DNA of 32,363 bases from positions 1-32,363 of the forward strand of contig JAAELC010000155.1 in NCBI GenBank assembly GCA_024227135.1, given 5' to 3'. Both the position numbers and the translations under genes were made by a program. The notes below the pieces were generated by a model. That model saw only the letters and a list, made by a program, of their open reading frames with translations. It ran no database searches and was not told where the DNA came from. This document shows positions 23,124-31,029 of this stretch, in pieces. Source of the DNA: Gammaproteobacteria bacterium (GTDB taxonomy: Bacteria; Pseudomonadota; Gammaproteobacteria; Chromatiales; Chromatiaceae). Position 1 is the stretch's first letter. The number at the start of each line of letters is the position of its first letter.

Positions 23124-23429
23124 ATGAGTGAATTGCATACTGTTAATAAATCACCTTTTGAGAAGAGTTCGTTCGACTCCTGTATGGGACATGTCCTGGA
23201 AGGCAGCGCTGTTTTGCTTTACGAGGACGGTGTCTATGCCGCAATGCAGGGTACGACAGCCGAAGCGAAAGTAAAATCTGCACAAGGTGTAAAGATTTAT
23301 GTGCTGGGACCCGATCTGAAAGCCCGTGGTATCGATGCAGCACGGTTGATCGATGGGGTGGATGTCGTCGATTATGCTGGTTTTGTCGATCTTACAATCG
23401 AGCACGATAAAGTGGTGGCATGGGTTTGA
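23124..23429 (+). CDS. dsrH: Sulfur relay protein DsrH
   Basis: Small subunit of DsrEFH, homologous to TusB. 101 residues with the conserved cysteine C20 (SSFDSCMGHVLEGSAVLLYEDG from residue 15), matching Cys20 of A. vinosum DsrH. The TAEAKVKSAQGVKIYVLGPDL stretch is the usual central strand-turn. Tightly linked to dsrF; a 44-bp gap with its own strong ribosome-binding site leads to dsrC. Confidence 0.95.
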   Translation: MSELHTVNKSPFEKSSFDSCMGHVLEGSAVLLYEDGVYAAMQGTTAEAKVKSAQGVKIYVLGPDLKARGIDAARLIDGVDVVDYAGFVDLTIEHDKVVAWV

Positions 23430-23473
23430 TACCTCTGCACTTAATTTTCAATACCTGAACCAAGGAGAACATC

Positions 23474-23806
23474 ATGGCTATAGAAGTCGAAGGCAAGTCC
23501 TTTGAAACAGACGAAGAAGGTTACCTGCTGAACCTCAACGACTGGATACCGGGCATCGCTGACGCGATGGCAAAGGAAGATGATCTGGATCTATCCGAAG
23601 AGCATTGGGAAATCATCAACTTCCTGCGTGAGTACTACGAAGAGTATCAGATAGCACCCGCAGTTCGCGTGCTGACCAAAGCGGTAGGCAAGAGAATGGG
23701 TAAGGACAAGGGTAACAGCAAGTACCTTTATTCTCTGTTCCCCTACGGACCTGGTAAACAGGCTTGCCGTTTTGCCGGGCTGCCAAAGCCCACCGGCTGC
23801 ATCTGA
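23474..23806 (+). CDS. dsrC: Sulfur carrier protein DsrC
   Basis: Substrate-carrying protein of dissimilatory sulfur metabolism. It accepts sulfur from DsrEFH, presents it to DsrAB, and is re-oxidised or released by the DsrMKJOP complex. 110 residues with the flexible C-terminal arm GPGKQACRFAGLPKPTGCI carrying C98 and C109, the canonical pair eleven residues apart. AAGGAG precedes the ATG. Compare the cysteine-free paralogue at 16813-17157. A stem-loop follows at 23818, suggesting that dsrC ends an abundant transcript segment. Confidence 0.97.
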   Translation: MAIEVEGKSFETDEEGYLLNLNDWIPGIADAMAKEDDLDLSEEHWEIINFLREYYEEYQIAPAVRVLTKAVGKRMGKDKGNSKYLYSLFPYGPGKQACRFAGLPKPTGCI

Positions 23807-23817
23807 GGCCGATCGCG

Positions 23818-23855
23818 AAGGTCGGGAGCTTGAGTTGATTTGCTCCTGACCTTTT
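23818..23855 (+). terminator. Stem-loop with short T-tract after dsrC (partial terminator or attenuator)
   Basis: AAGGTCGGGAGC (23818-23829) pairs with GCTCCTGACCTT (23842-23853) in a 12-bp stem with one G-U pair, a 12-nt loop, and TTTT overlapping the 3' end. It resembles a leaky intrinsic terminator or 3' stabiliser. It would allow soluble dsrABEFHC to be made in excess over the membrane-complex genes that follow. Confidence 0.6.
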
Positions 23856-23880
23856 ATTACCGACAGAGGACCCCGGGAAC

Positions 23881-24624
23881 ATGTCGTACTTCTTTGCATT
23901 GCTGTTTATTTTCGCAACCCTGGTACTGGTCATTGGTCTGGCAAGAAAAATTATTCAGTATGCCCGGACGCCTGCACCGCTGAAAATCGCTACGACTCCG
24001 GCCCCGATTACACGGTCAGGCGTTGTGTTGCGCATGTTTCGAGAAGTCGTGTTTTTCGAAAGTCTGTTTAAAGGGACTAAATGGACCTGGCTGTTTGGCT
24101 GGATGTTTCATATCGGCCTGTTTCTGGTGCTGTTGCGTCACTTGAGATACTTTGTGGAGCCATCCTGGTTGCCAGGTTGGATCTGGACTCTGATCGAGCT
24201 AATTCAACCGGTCGGTATTTATGCAGCTTTTGCCATGGTGGCGGGCCTTGTCGGATTGTTTCTGCGACGTATATTCGTTGACAGGGTGCGCTATATATCC
24301 GCCCCGTCCGACTATCTCTGGCTGATCCTGCTGGGTTTTATCGGGTTCAGCGGACTCATGATGAAGTTCGTATCCCATACCGATGTGGTCATGGTAAAAC
24401 AGTTTTTCATCGGCCTGTGGACCTTGAGTTGGGGCCCGCTGCCGGTAGATTTCCCCCTTATCGTCCACCTGAGTCTGGTAGCAATCCTGATGATTTTTTT
24501 TCCATTCAGCAAGCTGCTTCACGTTCCGGGTGTTTTCTTCAGTCCCACCCGTAATCAGGTCGACAATCCAAGAGAAAAGCGTCACCTCGCCCCCTGGGCT
24601 AAGGCGATGGAAGAGCAGAACTAA
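23881..24624 (+). CDS. dsrM: DsrM, membrane cytochrome b subunit of DsrMKJOP
   Basis: Integral membrane di-heme b protein related to NarI, quinone-reactive in the DsrMKJOP complex. 247 residues with five to six hydrophobic segments (first about 3-24; others around 75-90, 105-130, 145-165, 180-215). Histidines on membrane helices, e.g. in GWMFHIGLFLVLLRHLRY and LIVHLSLVAILMIFF, are the likely heme ligands. The C-terminal tail contains HVPGVFFSPTRNQ, typical of this family. Works directly with DsrK, whose gene follows after 27 bp. Confidence 0.95.
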   Translation: MSYFFALLFIFATLVLVIGLARKIIQYARTPAPLKIATTPAPITRSGVVLRMFREVVFFESLFKGTKWTWLFGWMFHIGLFLVLLRHLRYFVEPSWLPGWIWTLIELIQPVGIYAAFAMVAGLVGLFLRRIFVDRVRYISAPSDYLWLILLGFIGFSGLMMKFVSHTDVVMVKQFFIGLWTLSWGPLPVDFPLIVHLSLVAILMIFFPFSKLLHVPGVFFSPTRNQVDNPREKRHLAPWAKAMEEQN

Positions 24625-24651
24625 CCGCTACGAAGTCAGCGAGGGCATTTC

Positions 24652-26175
24652 ATGGCTAAGAAGAAGCCTACGTTTGAGACCCCGGAACTCGGTGAGTATT
24701 ATGAGGTACCGGAAGTCACAGAGGGCACAATGGCCCATCTCAGTCCCTTTGTGGCGCAACCGGTCCACAACACGGATCTGAATTTTCCCGGTGAACTGGT
24801 GGATGACTGGCACGGGAAAGCGTTGGAAAAGCTGGACGATCTGCGTACCCGCTATCGTTCTCTCCAGGTTTACCTGGATTCCTGTGTCAAATGTGGCGCC
24901 TGTACCGACAAGTGTCATTATTACCTGGGCACTAAAGATCCCAAGAACATGCCCGTCGGCAGGCAGGATCTGTTGCGAAAGGTGTACCGCCGCTACTTCA
25001 CCTTCGCAGGAATGTTTTTTCCAAAACTGGTGGGCGCCGCAGATCTCACCCGCGAAACTCTTGATGAGTGGTACAGCTACTATCACCAGTGCTCCCAGTG
25101 CCGCAGGTGCTCGGTTTTCTGCCCCTACGGTATCGATACCGCTGAGATATCCATGGCGGCAAGGGAAATCCTCGACAGCATCGGGTACGGTCAGAAATAC
25201 TGCAACGAGATTATCGCGAAGCTCAACAAGGTGGGTAACAATCTGGGGCTTCCCGGCCCTGCATTGGCCGATACCCTGGAAGGTCTGGAAGAGGATGTCT
25301 TTGACGAGACCGGGGTCGAAGTCAAATATCCACTCGACCAGAAGGGAGCGGATATCCTGCTGGTGACACCATCAGCGGACTTTTTCGCAGAACCTCATGT
25401 CGATGGATTGATCGGCTACGGTAAAGTTTTCCATGAAGCGGGTCTCAGCTGGACCATCAGCTCCTACGCCTCCGAGGCTGCCAATTTCGGTATGTTCATC
25501 GGAAGTTACGAGAACATGCGCAGGGTCTCTCTGCGAATCAGGAAAGCGGCCATGGATCTGGGGGTCAAGCGTGTCGTTTTTGGCGAATGTGGTCACGCCT
25601 GGCGAGTCGCTTATGCCTTCCTCAACACGCTGGCCGGTCCCTTCGATTTTCTTGATCCCGACTATCCGGTCCCCCAGCACATCATGGAGTTCACCTGGGA
25701 CCAGATCGAAAAAGGTAACCTGAACTTCGACAAGTCGGCCAATGATGAAATGACGTTGACGTTTCACGACTCCTGCAACGTCGCCCGTGCCACACGGATG
25801 GGAAGCAAGCCCGGTGGCCAGATGGAAATTCCACGCAACGTGATCAAGGCGGTCTGCAACAACTATGCGGATATGCACTATGACACGATCGGTGAGAAAA
25901 CTTTCTGCTGCGGTGGTGGCGGGGGATTATTGACTGACGATCTTATGGAAATCCGGGTGAAGGGTGCTTTACCGAGGATGACGGCTCTCAGAAATGTGAT
26001 GGAAGAAGAGGGTGTCACCCACATCGCGGCTATCTGTGCCATCTGTAAAAGTCAGTTCACGAAAGTGTTGCCCTACTACGGGATGGATATGGATCAGATT
26101 GTCAGTATCCATCAGCTCGTCAGCAACGCGATCATAATGACCGGTCAGAACACCGATGATGTAGAAACGAAATGA
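24652..26175 (+). CDS. dsrK: DsrK, HdrD-like iron-sulfur subunit of DsrMKJOP
   Basis: Cytoplasm-facing catalytic subunit, proposed to act on the DsrC disulfide/trisulfide. 507 residues. Two [4Fe-4S] motifs: C78-C81-C84-C88 (CVKCGACTDKCH) and C147-C150-C153-C157 (CSQCRRCSVFCP). The C-terminal CCG domains typical of heterodisulfide reductase HdrD are represented by CGHAWR, DSCNVARA and FCCGGGGG, which bind the noncubane cluster. A 123-bp gap follows before dsrL, with a weak AACCGA/TCGGTT inverted repeat and no gene. Confidence 0.96.
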   Translation: MAKKKPTFETPELGEYYEVPEVTEGTMAHLSPFVAQPVHNTDLNFPGELVDDWHGKALEKLDDLRTRYRSLQVYLDSCVKCGACTDKCHYYLGTKDPKNMPVGRQDLLRKVYRRYFTFAGMFFPKLVGAADLTRETLDEWYSYYHQCSQCRRCSVFCPYGIDTAEISMAAREILDSIGYGQKYCNEIIAKLNKVGNNLGLPGPALADTLEGLEEDVFDETGVEVKYPLDQKGADILLVTPSADFFAEPHVDGLIGYGKVFHEAGLSWTISSYASEAANFGMFIGSYENMRRVSLRIRKAAMDLGVKRVVFGECGHAWRVAYAFLNTLAGPFDFLDPDYPVPQHIMEFTWDQIEKGNLNFDKSANDEMTLTFHDSCNVARATRMGSKPGGQMEIPRNVIKAVCNNYADMHYDTIGEKTFCCGGGGGLLTDDLMEIRVKGALPRMTALRNVMEEEGVTHIAAICAICKSQFTKVLPYYGMDMDQIVSIHQLVSNAIIMTGQNTDDVETK

Positions 26176-26298
26176 GCAACCGAAGGGCAATACCTCTGGG
26201 AAATCGGAACAAATTGAATATCCTCGATAACCGAACCATCTGACAACAGTTGCTCGGTTTGAATAAAAATTCTGAAAAAATGCTAAGGAGAGAAAAGT

Positions 26299-28254
26299 AT
26301 GGCGACTCCTACTGACGAGATGAAAAGCAAACTGAATTTTCGCAGGTTTGAAGAAGGCGACACTGAGTGGGATGACTGGTCAGAAATGATCTTTCAGGAA
26401 GATACTTCCCATAAGTGCCCCACCTATATCCACAAAACCCCGCCCTGCCAGGGAAGTTGCCCATCCGGTGAGGATATTCGCGGCTGGCTGGCCATCGGGC
26501 GCAGTCAGGAAAAGCCACCCGAAGGCGTGGATCGGGACGAGTACATGTTTCGTCGCTCCACCGATGCCAATCCGTTCCCGTCAATGATGGGACGGGTCTG
26601 TCCCGCACCTTGTCAGGACGGCTGCAACCGTAACGATGTGGAAGACTATGTGGGTATCAACGCCGTTGAGATGTACATAGGGGACTCTGCTATCGCCAAC
26701 GGTTACAAGTTTACCGCCGGATCTGATACCGGTAAGAAGGTAGCTATCGTCGGTGGCGGGCCGGCGGGTATGGCGGCAGCCTATCAGCTTCGGCGTAAGG
26801 GTCATGCCGTGACGCTTTACGACGAGAATGAAGGTCTTGGCGGGATGATGCGCTACGGAATACCGGGCTATCGTATTCCCCGGGACAAACTTGATCATGA
26901 GCTCAATCGCATCGTCGACATGGGCGTCAGCCTGAAGATGAAAACCAGGGTCGGTAAGGATGTTGATGTCGAAGCGGTGGAAAAGGATCATGATGCCATT
27001 CTCTGGGCACTGGGATGCGGCAAAGGTCGCGGCCTGCCCGTACCCGGGTGGGAAGGCACGCCGAACTGTGTCGCCGGTGTAGCCTTTCTAAAAGCGTTCA
27101 ATGAAGGACGCATGAAAATAACTGCGGACAAGGTGGTCTGTGTGGGAGGTGGTGATACTTCCATCGATGTGGTGTCCGTGGCCCGTCGCCTTGGTCATGT
27201 ACAACAGGCCAATCCAACCGATCGGCCTGAACTGGTGGTGCACGATGGCTATGTTGCCCATGACGCGGCCGTAACTGCCGCTGCACAGGGTTCTGCAGTC
27301 ACCCTGACATCTCTGTTTAAGAAACAGGAGATGATGGCTGCGGAGCATGAAGTTACCGATGCGACCACTGAAGGTGTCACCATCCTGGACGGAGTCATGC
27401 CACTGGAGGTGATCAAAGGCGAAGACGGGCGTGCCATCGCATTAAAGGTCTGCGATTGCACCATGGATGGTATGAAGCCGATTCCTGTGGAAGGGACCGA
27501 GCGGATTCTGGAAGCTGATCTCATCGTCTCAGCGATCGGCCAGGGTGGTGATTTGAGCGGCCTGGAGACATTCGATAATGGTCGGGGACTGATTGACTCG
27601 GACAAGTTCTACCAGATACCTGGCAAGGCCGGCCATTTTGTTGCCGGTGACATCATATGCCCGCACCTGCTCACCACGGCTATTGGACAGGCTTCCGTGG
27701 CAGCGGACAGCATCGATCATTACCTCAAGCACGTGGAACTGAGTAAGCGGCCAAAAGTCGATGTGCACCATTTCGATCTGCTGAACAAGCTGGAGGAAGC
27801 AGGGTTGGATCCCGAGAGTTTTGATGCTCAGCAGGGAGACCTTCGTGGAACGGACGATGCAAAGTTCGCGATTCATAACTATGAGAATAGGGCCGAGCAG
27901 GAGGTTATTCCGTCCAGTGACCTGTTCCTGGGGCACTTCAGTTTCACCCCCCGCAACAAACGTGAGGAGGATGTACCCTCCGCTGAAGAGGTGCTGGGAC
28001 ATTTTCACGAACGTCTACAGCCGTTCAGCGAAGAGCAGATGGTGGCGGAATCCAAACGCTGCATGAGTTGTGGTATGTGTTTTGAATGTGACAACTGCGT
28101 CATCTTCTGCCCCCAGGATGCTGTGTTTCGGGTTAAGAAGAACAGCGCCACCACTGGACGATACGTCGATACCGACTACAACAAATGTATCGGCTGTCAT
28201 GTCTGCAGTGACGTTTGCCCCACGGGCTATATCCAGATGGGCCTTGGTGAATAG
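26299..28254 (+). CDS. dsrL: DsrL, NAD(P)H:acceptor iron-sulfur flavoprotein
   Basis: Cytoplasmic partner of DsrAB that links sulfite formation to NAD(P)+ reduction; essential for stored-sulfur oxidation in A. vinosum. 651 residues, GltD-like: N-terminal cysteines (C40, C50, C54, then CPAPCQDGC at 101-109), FAD-binding VGGGPAGMAAAY (151-162), a second dinucleotide site VGGGDTSIDVVSVARRLG near residue 280, and a C-terminal ferredoxin part with CMSCGMCFECDNC...CP and CIGCHVCSDVCPTG. AAGGAGAG precedes the ATG. The domain set fits the oxidative DsrL-1 form. dsrJ starts 9 bp after its stop. Confidence 0.96.
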   Translation: MATPTDEMKSKLNFRRFEEGDTEWDDWSEMIFQEDTSHKCPTYIHKTPPCQGSCPSGEDIRGWLAIGRSQEKPPEGVDRDEYMFRRSTDANPFPSMMGRVCPAPCQDGCNRNDVEDYVGINAVEMYIGDSAIANGYKFTAGSDTGKKVAIVGGGPAGMAAAYQLRRKGHAVTLYDENEGLGGMMRYGIPGYRIPRDKLDHELNRIVDMGVSLKMKTRVGKDVDVEAVEKDHDAILWALGCGKGRGLPVPGWEGTPNCVAGVAFLKAFNEGRMKITADKVVCVGGGDTSIDVVSVARRLGHVQQANPTDRPELVVHDGYVAHDAAVTAAAQGSAVTLTSLFKKQEMMAAEHEVTDATTEGVTILDGVMPLEVIKGEDGRAIALKVCDCTMDGMKPIPVEGTERILEADLIVSAIGQGGDLSGLETFDNGRGLIDSDKFYQIPGKAGHFVAGDIICPHLLTTAIGQASVAADSIDHYLKHVELSKRPKVDVHHFDLLNKLEEAGLDPESFDAQQGDLRGTDDAKFAIHNYENRAEQEVIPSSDLFLGHFSFTPRNKREEDVPSAEEVLGHFHERLQPFSEEQMVAESKRCMSCGMCFECDNCVIFCPQDAVFRVKKNSATTGRYVDTDYNKCIGCHVCSDVCPTGYIQMGLGE

Positions 28255-28262
28255 GAGAAGAC

Positions 28263-28778
28263 ATGCTTAGTTCAACCGGCATCAGGCGGTTCGCCGGAGT
28301 GCTGATGGCAGGAGCGTTTACGTTTCTTACCACTGGCGTTCTTGGTGATTCGGCCGTTACCCCGGGCTCGAAGGCGGCAGGCATGGAAGCCTGCGTAGCA
28401 CCAACCGCCGAGATGCGTCGAAATCATATGGACTATTTGAAACACGACCGCATCAAAACGGTACGCAAGGGTATCCGGGATATCCGTAACAGCCTGGCCG
28501 ACTGCGTTGACTGCCATGCCGCGAAGAATGGCAGCGGTGGGTATGCGCAGATCGATTCGGAGGGACAGTTCTGCGACAAGTGTCACAACTATATGGCTGT
28601 CGATCTGGCTTGCTTCCAGTGTCATCGCAAGACACCGGGAGAAGAGAAGTTGTCTCAATCGGCACTCGATGGTGGAAATGTTGATCACAGGCTGGGATTG
28701 CTTCGTGACAAGGACGCTCCAGCCGCGCTTGCCGCGGATGAGTTGGTACAGCTTCAGGCTATTGTTCAGGAGGACTGA
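28263..28778 (+). CDS. dsrJ: DsrJ, periplasmic triheme cytochrome c
   Basis: Membrane-anchored periplasmic cytochrome of DsrMKJOP. 171 residues with an N-terminal hydrophobic signal/anchor (about 9-28) and three heme c motifs CVDCH, CDKCH and CFQCH. C44 in MEACVAPTAEMRRNHM matches the unusual cysteine heme ligand described for A. vinosum DsrJ (Cys46). GGAG overlaps the dsrL stop and sets the start. The stop is 2 bp before dsrO. Confidence 0.95.
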   Translation: MLSSTGIRRFAGVLMAGAFTFLTTGVLGDSAVTPGSKAAGMEACVAPTAEMRRNHMDYLKHDRIKTVRKGIRDIRNSLADCVDCHAAKNGSGGYAQIDSEGQFCDKCHNYMAVDLACFQCHRKTPGEEKLSQSALDGGNVDHRLGLLRDKDAPAALAADELVQLQAIVQED

Positions 28779-28780
28779 TC

Positions 28781-29557
28781 ATGGGTAAACACAATGACCA
28801 GCCCGATGGGAAGCGACGGCAGTTTATAGGCGGCACAATACTCGCTGCGGGTGCGGCCACCGTTGCTCCCGGTATTCTGTTGACCGTAGCTCAGGCGACT
28901 GGTGAGAGCCAGGGGGTCAGCAGTGATGTCCGTTACGGAATGCTGATCGATACCGACAAGTGTGTAGCCGACTGCACCGCCTGCGTGGATGCCTGCGACA
29001 AAGAGAACGGTCTCGATCTTCAGCAAAAGCCCAAGGGGCAGTCGGATGACGATTGGAATGCCCAGCGCCCCCAATGGGTTCGGAAAGTCCAGTTGAAAGA
29101 CAGGCAGACCGGCGATATCACTGATCTGCCGATGATGTGCCAGCATTGCGAATTTCCACCTTGCGTGGACGTTTGTCCTACCGGTGCCTCCTTCAGGCGT
29201 GCTGATGGAATTGTCATGGTCGATCGACATACTTGTATTGGTTGCCGCTATTGCATGATGGCCTGCCCGTACAAGGCTCGATCCTTTATCCATCAGAACG
29301 TGGTTAATCAATTGGTGGCAGCGCCACGGGGTAAGGGATGTGTGGAATCCTGTAACTTCTGTGTACATCGTATAGATGCCGGCAAGATGACCACCGCTTG
29401 CCAGGATGCATGTGCGAAAGAGGGACATCAGGCTATCGTTTTTGGTGATCTCAAAAATCCTGAAAGCGAGATCGCCAGTATACTGAGAGAGAAAAACAGT
29501 CGTCAGATCAGAGCCGATCTTGAATTGAATACCGGCGTGCGTTACACCGATCTGTGA
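28781..29557 (+). CDS. dsrO: DsrO, periplasmic ferredoxin-like iron-sulfur subunit
   Basis: Iron-sulfur electron carrier of DsrMKJOP exported by the Tat system: the signal has twin arginines in GKRRQFIGGTILAAGAA. 258 residues with four cysteine clusters (CVADCTACVDAC, CQHCEFPPCVDVCP, CIGCRYCMMACP and CVESCNFC...CQDAC). This is the usual layout of NrfC/HybA-type subunits. AGGAGG overlaps the end of dsrJ. It pairs with DsrP. Confidence 0.95.
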   Translation: MGKHNDQPDGKRRQFIGGTILAAGAATVAPGILLTVAQATGESQGVSSDVRYGMLIDTDKCVADCTACVDACDKENGLDLQQKPKGQSDDDWNAQRPQWVRKVQLKDRQTGDITDLPMMCQHCEFPPCVDVCPTGASFRRADGIVMVDRHTCIGCRYCMMACPYKARSFIHQNVVNQLVAAPRGKGCVESCNFCVHRIDAGKMTTACQDACAKEGHQAIVFGDLKNPESEIASILREKNSRQIRADLELNTGVRYTDL

Positions 29558-29577
29558 TCCGGGGAGATAGAAGGCCA

Positions 29578-30783
29578 ATGAAAAAAATGCATTTCTCTGA
29601 GCTTTGGTGTAGTTCTCCCAGGTATTGGGGTGGACTGAGCTTCCTGGCTTTCCTGGTCCTTCTCGGGCTTGGTGCCTTCTACCACATGGAGCATAACGGC
29701 CACTGGGTCACCGGTATGAGCAATCATCTGGTCTGGGGTTTGCCTCATGTGTTTGCCATTTTCATGATCGTAGCCGCCTCAGGTGCGCTCAACGTGGCCT
29801 CTATCGGGTCCGTATTCGGTGGCCCGATGTACAAACCCCTGGGTCGGTTTTCCGGCTTGCTGGCCATTGGACTGCTGGCGGGTGGGCTGATGGTGCTCGT
29901 GCTCGATCTTGGTCGCCCTGACCGCCTGATCGTTGCCATGACAAACTTCAACATGAAGTCGATTTTTACCTGGAACATACTGCTCTATACGGGATTCTTT
30001 GCCATTGTCGGGATCTATATATGGACCATGATCGACCGCAAAGCGACTCAGTACTATACGGTCGCGGGGTATGTCGCTTTCTTCTGGCGGCTTGTCCTGA
30101 CCACTGGTACTGGATCCATTTTCGGTTTTCTGGTGGCCCGCGAAGCTTATGATGCGGCAATTATGGCACCGATGTTCATTATCATGTCATTCAGTTTCGG
30201 GCTGGCTTTTTTTATCATCACCTTGATTTCGGCCTACTGGTGGGCAGGTCGTACCCTGGGCGAAGTACGTCTGGCCAGGCTGAAGCATCTGCTCGGTGTG
30301 TTCGTGGGCGCGGTGCTTTACTTCAGTTTTGTTTACCATTTAACCAATCTCTATATGACCCAACACCATGGTGTGGAGCGATTCATCCTTCTCGAGGGTG
30401 GTATCTACACCGTCATGTTCTGGCTTGGCCATGTCGTCGTCGGGAGTGTTATTCCGCTGTTTCTGATCTACTCCCCTGCCTTTGCCACTTCAAGATTCGC
30501 CATCGGCACGGCGTCTGTGCTGGTGCTGCTGGGTGGTTTTCTCCAGCTCTACGTCATAGTAATCGGCGGGCAGGCTTATCCGATGAATATTTTCCCGGGT
30601 AAGGAAGTGATTGCCAGCAGTTTCCTCGATGGCTCAATCGTCCAGTACACCCCTACGCCGGCTGAAGGCCTGTTGGGTATTGCTGGAATGGCTGTTGCAG
30701 TGACCATGGTGGCCATCGGCGCACGGATGTTGAAGGTTTTTCCCGATTCCCTGGAGGATCCTGCGGAGGTTGAACACGCCTGA
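29578..30783 (+). CDS. dsrP: DsrP, NrfD-like membrane subunit
   Basis: Integral membrane quinone-interacting subunit of DsrMKJOP. 401 residues from the ATG at 29578, about ten hydrophobic helices, with the NrfD-type features GALNVASIGSVFGGPMYKPLGR and LDLGRPDR. The ATG at 29578 is preferred over an upstream GTG at 29554 overlapping dsrO because a purine-rich GGGGAGATAGAAGG precedes it and MKKMHFSELW is a sensible opening. A strong terminator follows 36 bp after the stop. Confidence 0.94.
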   Translation: MKKMHFSELWCSSPRYWGGLSFLAFLVLLGLGAFYHMEHNGHWVTGMSNHLVWGLPHVFAIFMIVAASGALNVASIGSVFGGPMYKPLGRFSGLLAIGLLAGGLMVLVLDLGRPDRLIVAMTNFNMKSIFTWNILLYTGFFAIVGIYIWTMIDRKATQYYTVAGYVAFFWRLVLTTGTGSIFGFLVAREAYDAAIMAPMFIIMSFSFGLAFFIITLISAYWWAGRTLGEVRLARLKHLLGVFVGAVLYFSFVYHLTNLYMTQHHGVERFILLEGGIYTVMFWLGHVVVGSVIPLFLIYSPAFATSRFAIGTASVLVLLGGFLQLYVIVIGGQAYPMNIFPGKEVIASSFLDGSIVQYTPTPAEGLLGIAGMAVAVTMVAIGARMLKVFPDSLEDPAEVEHA

Positions 30784-30818
30784 TCTGGCGTTGTCACGCT
30801 CACGTCCCCTGAGTAATG

Positions 30819-30849
30819 ACCACCACCGTGGAGCGGTGGTGGTTTTTTT
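30819..30849 (+). terminator. Rho-independent terminator after dsrP
   Basis: ACCACCACCG (30819-30828) and CGGTGGTGGT (30834-30843) form a perfect 10-bp stem with a 5-nt loop, followed by seven T (30843-30849). This is the clearest intrinsic terminator in the window and should end the dsrA-P transcript. Confidence 0.9.
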
Positions 30850-30992
30850 GTAACTGCTCAACCCCCTGGAGAATACCCCGCATGGGTGGTCTGTGGAGGA
30901 AGTGTCTTTGGCAGGGATGCTAAAGCCAAGTCTACAGGGAGGTATCTACCTCGACTTCCGCAGCAGATCGCCCATTGGGGGTGAGTAGATAC
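30850..30992 (+). mobile_element. IS66-type MITE, copy E (143 bp), inserted at the dsrP terminator
   Basis: Begins GTAACTGCTCAACCCCC and ends GTGAGTAGATAC. It abuts the terminator's T7 (30843-30849), and another T7 follows immediately (30993-30999), consistent with duplication of the T-tract as target site. Internal palindromic arms match copies C and D, with a slightly decayed central hairpin. It separates dsrP from dsrN. Confidence 0.82.
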
Positions 30993-31029
30993 TTTTTTTA
31001 AATTTCGTCCCAAGACGCCAGGCACTGTG

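Noticed and set aside
26176-26298. Terminator between dsrK and dsrL
   Set aside because: Only a 6-bp AACCGA/TCGGTT stem with a long loop and no clean T-tract.
28766-29578. 270-codon frame antisense to dsrO
   Set aside because: Covers exactly the dsrO gene on the other strand, whose Tat signal and cysteine motifs are unambiguous.
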